This document shows positions 18,734-29,555 of a stretch of DNA of 64,000 bases, in pieces. The stretch covers positions 248,001-312,000 of the forward strand of contig CANTFL010001482.1 of assembly GCA_947650285.1 (NCBI GenBank), written 5' to 3'. This DNA is from Hyaloperonospora brassicae. Lineage: Eukaryota > Oomycota > Peronosporomycetes > Peronosporales > Peronosporaceae. A model generated the notes under the pieces. It was not told where the DNA came from, did no database searches, and was given only the letters and a program-made list of their open reading frames with translations. Numbering within the stretch: the stretch's first letter is position 1; each line of letters begins with the position of its first letter. A program made the translations under genes and the position numbers.

Positions 18734-20449
18734 ATGAGCAGCTCCGATAGTGAAGTGCTCTCTCGAGCCTTCCACGGCAATTCCTACCGCTTCGTGCAGC
18801 GGTTGCTAACGTTTGTGGCCAACTCAGTCGTACTGCGCACATTGCACCTTCATGTAACGGGTGCCGTCACAGTGCGTCTCGAACTCACACTGGCCTCGAT
18901 CTTCGTGTTCCGCGACGGCTTTCGCCTGGCGTTTCTCCGAATGCCGTCCATTGATACGACAGGCGCCGGTATGAAACAACTGCAGTTGCAGCAATTGGTA
19001 AACGCCGCGTGGCTATCGACTGCCATCACGTGGGCACTCGCAGGTCTGTTGCTGCTGTCTACGGCGCTCTTAACGTCGTCCGAGACGGTGGACAGTGGCG
19101 ACGCGGTATCGAGTTACTCGGTCGTGTTTGCAATGTACTGTGGTGCTGCAATGATTGAGGCGCTGGCCGAGCCCATGTTCCTCTTGTCGCACGCTAGTGT
19201 GCTCGTGAGCTGGCAAGTCGCAGCACAGAGTGCTGCCTTTTTGGTGCGAGCGGCCGTGCAGTATGTTGGAGTGGTCGTGCTGCAGCTAAATTTGATTGCA
19301 TATGGACTCGCAGAGCTTTTGTATGCAGTGACAGTGTTGCTCGTGTTTGTGCTGTTCTTTTGCCGACGAATGTATCGTCCTTCGGATACCGACAACAAGT
19401 TCGCGTTCACAACGATGACTGAACTGTTGCCGAAACGGACAGAGCCAGGTATTGGGTGGTGTCACGCAGAACTGAAGACGTTATTGGTACCGCTGGGTGT
19501 GCAAAGTGCAGTCAAGTATCTCCTTACTGAAGGCGACAAGTGGGTGCTGACAATGTTCGCTTCGCTGCATGACATGGGAATCTATGGAATGGTGTCAAAC
19601 CTAGGATCACTCGTGCCGAGGATTGTCTTCTTGCCTATTGAAGAAGCGACGAAGGCTATCTTCAGTAAGCTTGCGCTTGCACAGAAGCAAAAAAGTGATG
19701 ACGAAGATGGCAAGAGAGTCAAGATGGATGAGCTGGCGAATGGACAGACATTGCTGCTTGTGCTGCTCAAGCTTATGAACCTGGTGGGGCTGGTGTTTCT
19801 ATGTTTCGGAACAAGTTATGCAAAAACGTTGGTGCTGTTATTGTACGGAGCTGAGAAAGTTGGGCAAGGAGTAGGCGCCGCATTGGCTGTCTATTGCGCC
19901 TACATCCCTCTCTTGGGAGTGAATGGAGTTTGTGAAGCTGTGGTGCATGCGATCGGAAACGACCAGGAACTCATACATCTCAACAAGCTACTCGGTGTGT
20001 TCTTCGCCATATACGCGGTCAGTGCGCTTGTGTTCATGCAAGTTCTCGACTGGGGTACCTTTGGCCTGATCCTGGCAAACTGTGTGAACATGGCCTGCCG
20101 GATTCTATATTGTCTGGCATTCCTGGCCTCGTACTTCCGCCAAGTAGCTCCCAATGTCCAGACGGCCAGTGCTTTCGCGAATGGATTGTCCTTTTGGCGT
20201 CAGTCTTTGCCAGATCGACTCGTAGTGTCTGCATTCGTGGTTTCGATGGGCGTGACTGCAACCTCTCAGCGTGTACTGCTCAATTCCGGGACCGAGAAAC
20301 CACCCTCGTTGATGTTTCACATGCTGCACGTGGCAGTGGGCGCACTTTGCTTTGCTGGAACGGCGCTTGTGCTCATTCTGAAGGAGCAGCGTCTGATACG
20401 TGATCAGGTGGCAGCCCTTCGAGTTCAGAGCAAGCCTCACAGCGACTAG
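18734..20449 (+). CDS. RFT1: RFT1-type dolichol-oligosaccharide translocation protein
   Basis: A 571-residue multi-pass ER membrane protein, within the usual 540-575 of the family. RFT1 is required for Man5GlcNAc2-PP-dolichol to reach the ER lumen for N-glycosylation, though its direct flippase role is disputed. The N-terminus shows the family's first unit (F-V-A-N-S-V-V-L-R, then A-S-I-F-V-F-R-D-G-F-R). The diagnostic central block at residues 262-315 reads L-L-T-E-G-D-K-W-V-L, then G-I-Y-G-M-V-S-N-L-G-S-L and R-I-V-F-L-P-I-E-E. Many hydrophobic segments follow, the last near residue 540. Start at ATG 18734; the upstream open frame is not conserved-looking. The gene is intronless and intact. 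It lies between the two inverted G-patch copies. Confidence 0.95.
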   Translation: MSSSDSEVLSRAFHGNSYRFVQRLLTFVANSVVLRTLHLHVTGAVTVRLELTLASIFVFRDGFRLAFLRMPSIDTTGAGMKQLQLQQLVNAAWLSTAITWALAGLLLLSTALLTSSETVDSGDAVSSYSVVFAMYCGAAMIEALAEPMFLLSHASVLVSWQVAAQSAAFLVRAAVQYVGVVVLQLNLIAYGLAELLYAVTVLLVFVLFFCRRMYRPSDTDNKFAFTTMTELLPKRTEPGIGWCHAELKTLLVPLGVQSAVKYLLTEGDKWVLTMFASLHDMGIYGMVSNLGSLVPRIVFLPIEEATKAIFSKLALAQKQKSDDEDGKRVKMDELANGQTLLLVLLKLMNLVGLVFLCFGTSYAKTLVLLLYGAEKVGQGVGAALAVYCAYIPLLGVNGVCEAVVHAIGNDQELIHLNKLLGVFFAIYAVSALVFMQVLDWGTFGLILANCVNMACRILYCLAFLASYFRQVAPNVQTASAFANGLSFWRQSLPDRLVVSAFVVSMGVTATSQRVLLNSGTEKPPSLMFHMLHVAVGALCFAGTALVLILKEQRLIRDQVAALRVQSKPHSD

Positions 20450-22265
20450 ACATTTCGCACACAGCACGCATGCCGTCACAGAGTCTACTCCAGTAGAGGA
20501 CAAGATTCTGTTAGAAGTTTCCTAGCGAGCAAACAATAGCGATGATGCGAGTCAGTGACCTGTCTGGTTATTTTAGTTGCACAACGTCAGACCTGGAATC
20601 ACGAGAGACAACTATAGACGCGATGAGGGTTCAAGCACGCAAAGATATACGCTTTAATACTGGAGGTCTCCTAGCACAATGTATCTAAGATGAAGAGTCT
20701 TCGTTCAAGCCAGCGACGGACTCATTTGCACGAGCGTTTGCTGTCGTGCGAGTAGTTTATGACGGTCTGAACATTGTCGCGTAATGGAAGACTTTTGCGT
20801 GGTACCTCTTTGCCCATCAGTGTGCGGCATCATTGACGATGCCTCTTCCCTTTATCCCTGCTGAACTGCTTCTCAAGCATACGCTTGCTTGTACAGACGC
20901 GTAGTTTCGTGGCTCACTTGCCTCAGCAAGTTGCGTTGTTCCGACGGCGCTCAGCCATCTTGGCCAGGTCAGCTACCTCGTGCGAATTCGTGCAAACGAT
21001 ATCGCTCGCAATGCTTTCGCGTGGTATGCTATGTAGCCAATACGTACCCTCCCTACCAAGCTGAGAGCATGTTGTGGAATACACGACTGATGTTGCACTC
21101 CCTAGCCTAATCCATGCTGGCTGGCCGAGCTCTTGCGCATGCCTCGGAGATTCCTTCCGATGCGGCGAGTCCGGTAAGCTACATATTCCTCATGCGTGAG
21201 AAAGGAGATCGTCGGCTTTTTCGTGCTTGTCGCACCGTATACGACGTCGTGAACAAGCTCTCGTTGTTCCTCACATTCATCCGATTGTGTAGTCAAGAAG
21301 TAAAGGAAGAACGTCGTCATCATCATAGCTGATGCGGCAAATGCGTTTGCTGTGGGCTTCTTTGGTACTGCCTGCTCCGACAGTGTTGGCTGGTACATCT
21401 GACTGGGATCTCTTCCACGTAGAAGTAATCGTAATGCATGTGCTATCACATCCACTGGAGATGCTCATTGCTATCGTATAGATACTTCGACTCTGAACAA
21501 GTTGAGCTGCCGACTGTCAGCACGCGAACAACTCTCTGCTCGTCATCCTTTCGTTTATGTCTAACCCGCCGTCGAGTTGGTCGTGCTCGTCCACCCAGAC
21601 GCATGTTTCGGATAAATGGGTAGCCAGACCGACTATTTCTTTTTCATGTCCGAGTCCTGTGTAACTTGTATGTACGGTAAGGATGTCCGGACATAAACTA
21701 GGGCGCCGCTTACGTCTCGTCATTATCTAACAGTCAATCGACTAACTTTGACGATCCGTCGTCACGTGTTTCGTGACCTCTATCCCATATTTGTAAGACT
21801 ATAGACTGCCCTCATGGCCCGAACTACGACCAGGTACAATCGCGTTAGCAGTTGTAATCTTAGAGTATGTGTTACGTCTGGCAACTTCTCAACAATGCAA
21901 ACCATCTTGAAGGTAACAAGAAAAGATGGGTTGATCTTGCGGACTAAATGTCAAGACTGCGTCCCACGGACTGTCTAGATATCAAGACAGGAGATCAAGG
22001 AAAATTACAAGCTGGCTGTTTGATGGAAGATCGAGATGATCGACCACGCGTTCCATCTCTTCATGTTGCAAAGGCCCTCCAACCGACAAGGATGTCCAAC
22101 GCCAAAGATAACGAGGCGCGGTCACACTGTATTGATGATGTAGTGTCGCGTTGTGCGCAATGTTAAAGATGTATGTCCGCACCCAGATTATCAAACAACA
22201 CTGGATTGAACAAATGCCACAACAAGTTTATCACGAGCAACTGACAGCTTGACATGCCGATCGGA
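20450..22265. other. Intergenic region between RFT1 and G-patch copy 2
   Basis: 1.8 kb with no gene I can identify. The best open frame is on the minus strand at 21102-21455 (117 codons). It has a short hydrophobic run (M-M-M-T-T-F-F-L-Y-F-L) and a following charged stretch that look protein-like, but no family is recognised and it could be a relic. No repeat or RNA gene was noticed. Confidence 0.5.
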
Positions 22266-23000
22266 TCACATCGAGTCGCCACGTGCAGCTCGCTTCTTCT
22301 CTTTTTTCTTCTTTCTCTTTCTCTCTTTCTTCTCCTTCACTCCCTCAGCTTCACTTTGCTTGGCCTTCTTCCTTCTTTGTCCCATTTCTTGCTCTTCTAT
22401 CACGTCAGTGCTCGATGCACCCGATGTCTCTGCATCTTGACTCTCCTGCAGCTTTGCTTTTTGAAGCTGCAGCTCGTCGCGTTTCAGCTTCCCGTTGCAC
22501 GAGCCATAGGCCCGACGACCGAACAGCTTTCCACCCGTCGCAGCAAACAGCTCTTCGGCCGTCGGAATGCGCACTTCGCACTGCACTTGCTCGGGTCGGT
22601 CTTTCCTTTTGTTGCCGGACGTTTGTCGCTCCAGCCGTCTCGCTCGCTTGCGCTTCTTCTTTGCGCGATCGGTCTCGTCAGCATCGGACAGCTCCTCGTC
22701 GACCACAATTTTACTGGCAACCGAGTCGTACACATTGTACCACCACTGCTTCTGCTGCTCGTGCACCTCCTTCTTCTCGGCCCCCACGCCCTGCAGCTCC
22801 ACGCGCCGCTTCACCTTCACGTGGTACTGCACGCCTTGCTCGTGCTTGCCCAGGCCTTTGCCGACCGCCCACCCCATCTTCGCCATCTGAAGACGGGCAA
22901 ACGCCGACACGCCGATCGACGCGCTCTCGTTGGCCATTGCGCTCAACGTGCTCCTGAGTTTCTTGCCCACGAGAGGGACAGCGGCATCCTGTGTTGTCAT
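22266..23000 (-). CDS. G-patch domain protein, copy 2
   Basis: A 244-residue protein almost identical to copy 1 (17408-18193) over its first 210 residues. The differences I noticed include Gly20 to Ser, Ser59 to Tyr, Arg84 to Lys, and Met to Ile in the T-D-V-M-E-E-Q block. The G-patch is at about residues 30-76 with M-G-W-A-V-G-K-G-L-G-K. The Lys/Glu tail is shorter and ends A-A-R-G-D-S-M. ATG at 23000 by correspondence with copy 1. The upstream region, including the candidate initiator, is duplicated as well (to about 23240), so both copies could be transcribed. The two genes flank RFT1 and point towards each other. Confidence 0.88.
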   Translation of the reverse strand: MTTQDAAVPLVGKKLRSTLSAMANESASIGVSAFARLQMAKMGWAVGKGLGKHEQGVQYHVKVKRRVELQGVGAEKKEVHEQQKQWWYNVYDSVASKIVVDEELSDADETDRAKKKRKRARRLERQTSGNKRKDRPEQVQCEVRIPTAEELFAATGGKLFGRRAYGSCNGKLKRDELQLQKAKLQESQDAETSGASSTDVIEEQEMGQRRKKAKQSEAEGVKEKKERKRKKKKEKKRAARGDSM

Positions 23001-23240
23001 GATGGACGCGGCCACTATCTGGTGCAAAGACGGAGGAAGCGGCACGCCAGCGGTGTCTATGACTGGCAGTCGAGGGAGACGGATGAAGATGCGACGATTG
23101 GCTCACGGGATCAACAATACAAACAGAGCAGCGTGAACGGAATGGGGCGAAGACTGAATAGATTCGAAATGGAATAGGGGAAGAAAAATGGGGGAAGCAA
23201 TGATTAGAGTGAGCAATGAATCGAGTAAACAATGATTGGG
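22267..23240 (-). repeat. Inverted duplication G, right arm
   Basis: The partner of 17170-18188, in opposite orientation, 4.1 kb away. High identity in both coding and upstream sequence indicates a recent event or gene conversion between the arms. Confidence 0.92.
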
Positions 23241-23683
23241 TAATTATGAACATAAGGAGGAATGAATGGAGCATAGAATATGATTGTCAAATATTCAACG
23301 GACAATTAATCATTGTGTAATTGATCAGTGGGCGAAGTTGCAGCATAACATTTATACAAAATGCTTTCCTGCGCGCATATCTATATTGACGCGAGCCAAC
23401 TACTTCCGAGTCGGCATGACTAACACGAGGCCTCGGACAGAACGACTATATCACTTTTCGATTATGTGTCAATGACATGACAGTCGTCCGTCCATGAGGC
23501 GGACCAAAATGCGCGGCGCGAATGCCTCGTTCCTTACATAAAACATTTCCATTATAGAGGGTCGATCTGAACCCATTCTAAGAAATGCATTCATGGCCCA
23601 ATGTTTATTTTGCATCGATCATGGCTATCAAACGTGCTCGATAGTACTTGCCAGCTTCTTGTTCGATTCGTCACTATAATGCG

Positions 23684-25122
23684 TTATCGAACGGAAGGAT
23701 AACAAAAAATACAAAATTCTTGAGCGTAGAATGACTTAGTCATAATCTCATCGACACTGTCAACATCACTGTCGTCCTTAACCGCCTCACGCTCCATCGT
23801 GTCTGAGTCGCACTCGATTGGCTCGTCGTCATCCACACCAATGTACTCCTCGACGCTGACACCGCAAGTCAGACCCTCCATGAACTTAATAAGATGGTTC
23901 TTAACAGATCGATAATTGCGTTGGTTGTAGTTGCGTAGTAGGGTGTGATCGTCCATCGTTACCGCGTCCACGATATCAAACTTTCTCCAGCAGTTACGAA
24001 TACCTTGCCCGGGAACCTCCTCCCTCCTCCATGCAGCGAAGCGCACAGCCTCTAGGATATCCAACTTTCTGTCAATTCTGGTGAGGATTGCATCCAGGAG
24101 CTTTCGAACAAACCTCTTTCGATACCGCGCGTCTCGATTGACCGAATGATTCCTATCATAATGTAAACACGTAAAATTGCTGGTCAAGAGACCATCGATC
24201 CAAACTTACCTGCGTCGAGCGATTACAATTGTGCTGTCATGTTTGGCGGCAGGAAAATTGGCTTGATATTGTAGCATTTACGGGCGGAATAGTGACACGA
24301 CGCGATGTCCAACAGGAGAAGTACTTGCCTCTCGTGCATCTTGGCATCGAAATGCCAAATCCACTCAGCAAATTTTGGCCTATTTACCACGCAGTCTTGA
24401 TGTTGAAGTACACAAACTTCATTTACTTGGAGTTGGCTTTTCGAAATGCTCGTGGCTACTTTGACTTGCCTAGGACAATAAGATTCATCGTCTGGGCCCA
24501 GTCATGTTGCAGCAACTTGCGACTGTGATACGATCCTTTTCTGACTTCCTTCGGTTTCTCTTGACCGTTTCTAGTGTCTTGTTTGGAGGTAGAAGATAGA
24601 AGGGAGATGATTCGTCAAAATGGAACACTTCTTGTGGTGGACACTGGCCAATCAGCTCTTTAAGCTCCATTCGATTCACTGACAAATATGTGCGATCAAC
24701 TGAGTCTACCTCGCCGTGGGCAACAAACCCCTGGATGCCGTGTTTAGTCTTAGACTTGTGCAACCACCCATTTGCATGCCGTAGGTCGTTCTCACTTAGT
24801 CCATGAATGGCTCGAAAGCGGCCTTTTTCTGGTAGGAGCTCGTCTATGAGAATTGCTTTATCGTCATTGAGACGATGGTATGCGAGGAGCGCAGCGAAAA
24901 CCGCTAAAAACAGCACCTAATGATTGCATTTTTGCCCCTTGGCAAGAAACGCGTTGTCTGCTCCTGGAGAGTACATTCTACTGACGATTTAGAGACCTAA
25001 AAGCCGAGCCCCTCTCTGGACCAGCCTTATATTTGAGCAAACTTGATGCCTGGTGTGCGTCTGATGCGCACCCGCACCTGACGCTTTTTCTCCATCGTGA
25101 GTATCGTTCGCTTCGTCGACAT
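23684..25122 (-). pseudogene. Pogo/Tigger-like transposase, better-preserved copy
   Basis: A DDE transposase of the pogo group, broken but readable. From ATG 25122 comes a short basic start (M-S-T-K-R-T-I-L-T-M-E-K-K) ending in a stop. The frame 24485-24916 (143 codons) carries the end of the DNA-binding region (S-E-N-D-L-R-H-A-N-G-W-L) and the first catalytic Asp in F-H-F-D-E-S-S. The second Asp block (L-L-L-D-I-A-S-C-H-Y) is at about 24290-24340 in another frame. The 167-codon frame 23684-24187 begins inside a probable intron (24153-24209). Downstream of it the frame carries the C-terminal part R-D-A-R-Y-R-K-R-F-V-R-K-L-L-D-A-I and an acidic tail. It would cut and paste its own element; it is inactive now. 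Confidence 0.8.
24153..24209 (-). other. Probable 57-bp intron in pogo transposase
   Basis: On the minus strand a GTAAGT donor (24209-24204) and a TAG acceptor (24155-24153) bracket 57 bp. Removing it would place the R-Y-R-K-R block after the L-Q-x-L-D-A block, the order expected for Tigger transposases. The donor is conserved in the left copy at 3376. Confidence 0.5.
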
Positions 25123-27100
25123 GTCTGGGGCGGAAAGAAAGCAAATGTACAGAATGACAGGTAATGCGAGACTGGGGCAAGCTCAAATTGAGAAGGAGAA
25201 AGCAACTCAGTGCGCGCTTTTTTGATTCCCTGTATCTTATGCCTATTGTATAAAGTCAACAAAAACCAAGTGACGTGGCTTGGTGCGGGACACGGAGTTC
25301 CTCAAACAGAAATTTACCCTCGTTAGGGATTCTTATATGGAGGGATCACTGTACAAATTGTCCTTTTTATGTTGAGCGATTGGTAGTTATAAACACCCTG
25401 AATAATGTAAATGACATCAATCAGTCACTTTCTTGGGATGTCTGATTGCAAACACAAAGTTTGATCTGTTGCAATTATGGACCAGTGCGTCAGTTGCACA
25501 GAGTTGGTTCAAACAAGTAATTACATATCTGAAGGTGGCATGATTTTGTGTAACGCGTCAGGTATATGTCAAAATGCTGATATTATGTATTGTAGTTGTC
25601 CGTTTGAAGAAGATGAGCACAGGCTATAGAAGAGTGAGACAATATTTACATGCACTACAAAGCCATCAGCTGTGGTCGATTGCGAGACCAAATTTTGCAT
25701 TTTTTGTGGCACGTTATTTAGTATCGACTGATACAAAGTATTTCGTACCGAAGCTAACAATTGAATTTGCATTCCATTAGTCATTTGATGTATGTAAGAC
25801 CATTATAATCCATTTACATGCTACGTTTCTCCAAGCGTCACGAATCAACTATATACATATTGTCACGAAGTGGGCATTCTGCTTTCGATTGATCATACAG
25901 AATCGAACATATTATAACAAGTGCAGTCAATCTAAACTGTGAGTGTAAGAAGATAAAAAGATGCTTCGACCCGCACGAAGAAGTCGTTATAGAAATGAAT
26001 CAATGAATCCTTACCTTGCTCGTAAATTTCTTCTTCGCTGCCGGCGAGAAAGAAGTTATAACCTTATCCGGGTATTCAGGTTGGTGCATGTGTCAGTTGG
26101 TCGTAGAAACTATAAAGAGACATCTTGAACTATAGAACCAGCGTAGCATCGATGCCTCCGTGAACCTGCTGATGCAGCATGTAGTGTTACCATCCGTGTC
26201 TACTAAAGAACAAATCATTCACATACGACGCTATCCAGACGTAAAATCTTACTTTATTTACTACAGCATTCTATTTTATTACTATAATTCTCACAAGGAA
26301 GATATAGCGCATATATAGCATCAAATATTATTGCGAAACTAATGGACGGGGACAGATTTAAAAGCATTGTAGGTAGTAAAGAGACACAAAAAACATCATA
26401 AGAAGACCCTGTCATTTCTTTCGGTACGCAAAAAGAGACTATCTAATCAAAATAAAAGACTGCTGTAGTTTTCTTGATGCAAATATAATGGATATGTGCA
26501 GCAAATGTGGCATGACATTGAGCATGCGACGGTAACCAAATGAGGGCGATGAAGCTCATATGTAGTGGTGTTACACTTGGCTGGTAGAGTATGATGGCGC
26601 AAAAAACGTAACAAGCGAATAGTAAGGCTTTAGCTCATATGGAAAGGAAAAGAGCTCATACAAAGGGCTTGTGCTTGAGTAAACATCAGGAATCAGCGTC
26701 ACGGACATGCCGATCATAGAATTGTGGGCGTGTTTGAACGAAGTCCAAAGTCGAGAGCTTGACACAATCGAAGTAAATCTACAAAGTCGAGACATTGGCA
26801 CAATTAATGTAAATTTATAGCTCCGCTTCGATGGCGGTAGTGCAGTCTTTGCACGGTCCACCTATCACGTCTGATAGACTATTCTAGAAAAAGGAAAAAA
26901 AAGTAGCGATTGAATAAAATAGAACATGATTATCTATTATAGATCGTGCATTTTTAAAAGCGAGTATCGTGGGCTCTCACGATCGGAATCGACATATACC
27001 TAGACCTCGTAATCGGGGTTCGGGTATCGATTGGTGTTTTGTGAAGTATACCATTGAGCGAAACTATTCCATTCAGCAGGTTAAGTTGATAAATGTGGTG

Positions 27101-28153
27101 TGTGGCAAAGCGGTCACAAGGAAATCTCCTCGGGACTGGGATCGGCGACCCAAAGGGTCACACACTCCAGTTAAGCCAAGAATGCTATGATTGGTGGATA
27201 CAAGCTGGGATGGGTGGCTGGCAATAGCGTACCCAAACCCCAAGTGGACAGGATAGACCAGCCTGGGATGAGGCTATAGGGTAGTCACACCCGTTTTGAT
27301 TACGAAATCCGTCGTGAGACATGGCAATACAAGACCCTCGATCTCACTGGAGGACCGCGATCCTAACCCAGGATCGCATGTCCGATCTCCAGATGCGATC
27401 AGCTAACGGGATCAAGATCCGCTAAGTGGGATCCCGATCCGCTCATAGGATCCCGATCCGCTAGTAGGATCACGAGGATATCTTGGGTGGGCCACAAGAA
27501 GATACAACGGTGGATATAATGGGTGTGGACCACGTAAATGCGAGGGGACGATCTTCCTAGAAAGGCGACGCGTGACATCTGGTTAAGATATACGGATAGA
27601 CATAGGGGTAGGGTTTAGGTTGTTTGATTAAAATAAACAGTTCAAATTACTTCACAAGGCATACGTTATTTCTTCCGGGTAGGATCTTTGGCCCCCCGTC
27701 GAATAAAGAGTCGCGCTACACGTCTACGCGAGTGTCGCACCTGGATTGTTTTGGCCAGATGTGTTCAAGAACTCTCAAGCAACATCAACTGCGATCGGAC
27801 GCAACAAGACACGTCAAGGCAAGGCGCAAGATTCGCGAGAAGGCTCGCGGATCAAGCTACCACATAGTGGACAAGGCGATCTCGTTGAGATCAGGGTAAC
27901 TTATATCAGTACCCACGAGGAACCCGTGATCGCGTGAAGATTTCCGCACGATCACAACCCCATCTCCAACACGGTCAAGTTTTCCTTCAACATGAGTCCA
28001 CCTGAATGAGTGCAACCCGCCCTACCGACGGGTACACAAGGTGAAGAAGGCAACACACACGGAATCAGAGTACCCCCTCCGTTAGTCGGTCGTCCGCGCG
28101 CCAGTGGAGAGCTAAGATCGACTCATAAATTGAGCGATCGCCACTCCACCACA
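27101..28153 (+). repeat. Element 2 5' LTR
   Basis: 1053 bp, starting TGTGGCAAAG and ending CCACTCCACCACA. It contains a GATC-rich block at 27361-27480 (ten GATC in about 120 bp). Related solo LTRs in the window share its 3' third best. Confidence 0.96.
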
Positions 28154-28154
28154 A

Positions 28155-28172
28155 TGGTGCGCGTGCCCGGAT
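28155..28172 (+). other. Primer-binding site of element 2
   Basis: TGGTGCGCGTGCCCGGAT begins one base inside the 5' LTR. TGG pairs with the tRNA CCA end, and the rest would pair with an acceptor and T-arm. The tRNA is not named here. Confidence 0.7.
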
Positions 28173-28389
28173 CGTCTGGTGACTCGGTATTTCACCGTGA
28201 GTCCCTAAGTGAAGAAGTGAAAGTCAAGACTGAACCTGGGATGGAAGCGTTAGAGGCAAAGGGATCGCCTCCGACGCGTGATTTTAAAAGACCCCTGATT
28301 ATCAGAGTTTTGGGAGGGGCTCTGATGACAAGAAAATCAAAAAGAAAGATCGGTCAATCGATCTGGAACATAAACCTCGACCCCCTCCT

Positions 28390-29055
28390 ATGGTCGCTTT
28401 GGGGACCACCGCGGATCGTACTGCAAACCACGATCCGCTGGGTGAAAACCCTTCAGCGAAAACTGACCAAAAACTACACAATACCACTCAGGCAATGTCA
28501 AAGAAGACGACTTTAAAGATAGATCGAGTGAAGAAAGAAGAGCCCAGATTAAATCGACACGATCACGGCGTGAAAGCGATCGTGAAGCCGATCAAGTTCG
28601 TAGAAGATGCTCTAGATATGAAGCTGGAAGGCTGGCAGTTGGATCGACTGGCGCAGGGATTTCATTAGAAGACGCTCAAGAATCTGCTATCAAGCGACCC
28701 CGTGCTACGGATACTGAATCCTAAGCCAATCGGGGAGATACAAGGCCCGATATCCCGGACGAAGGTGGCGACTAACGCAGTAGAAGGGATCAGCGCGATC
28801 ATCCAACTGTTGCAAGATGCTGGATACGTTGCTGGGGCGTTCGATGCGAACGAACTGCTGGAATGCGATCAGGATCAGGTGATCCATGCGTATCAATCGC
28901 TCTATGACAAGCTAATTCCTCTGACGGGGAAGTGCGAATCCGCGGATCCAGCGGTTGCTACGATCGCCGATGTCTCGAGGGGGTATCATACCGGATCGTC
29001 ACATTATGCCTCGGCGGAATCAGAGATGGAGTCAGATGATTCGGTCGGCATCTAG
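28390..29055 (+). pseudogene. Gag N-terminal region of element 2
   Basis: Two open pieces in the same frame, 28390-28668 and 28702-29055, separated by a TAG at 28666-28668. They encode a charged protein with a Lys-rich start, then a helical stretch (A-I-I-Q-L-L-Q-D-A-G-Y-V) and an acidic Ser-rich end. The assignment to Gag is by position. The stretch 29056-29555 continues with stops and frameshifts and no clear domain. Confidence 0.65.
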
Positions 29056-29555
29056 CGAATGTCTCTAGGCCCAAGTGGTGCAACACCTCTATGCGATCGA
29101 GTCAAGTCGGTGAAGCTGAACTCGCGATCGAAGGCCACAGGTGCAAAAGAGTAGATGACGACTACTACGCAAGGGATCCTTCAGACATACCTCGATGAGG
29201 CCATGGAACGTTTTTGCCAAGATCAACAGGAACGAGCGTATTAAGCAATCTATCCTTGCCAAAGGATCAAGCCTGCTAGATCCCATGAAAGATATACCCC
29301 GATGTAGAGATATAATCAGTGCAGTCGCGCAGCAGTCAGCCGAAGTTTTTCGACCCTGACGACATCGATCCCGATGATTCGGGTCAAGAAGATCGTAGAC
29401 ACGCTATGGTAGCTACGACCAAGACGTTGCAAGATGGTGGTAACATACCTCAACTCATTCATGTGTCGGAAATGACAGAGCTGAAATAATTCAGTGGCAA
29501 GGATCGAGCTGAAGATCGGGCCAGAAGCTGGATCAGCAAGGTAAAATCGGCCTTC

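Larger units (their letters stand above)
23500..27100 (-). repeat. Right arm of 3.5-kb inverted repeat A
   Basis: Matches 519-4070 in reverse orientation. The outer end is interrupted by element 2: the last shared block (AACCTGCTGAATG, here at about 27071-27083) lies just outside its left LTR. The inner end fades at about 23500. The transposase at 25122-23684 lies in the half nearer RFT1; 25260-26950 has no recognisable gene. Confidence 0.7.

Noticed and set aside
27361..27480. GATC clusters as a bacterial origin or Dam-controlled site
   Set aside because: The clusters are inside an LTR with an eukaryotic retrotransposon context, and no bacterial genes are present.
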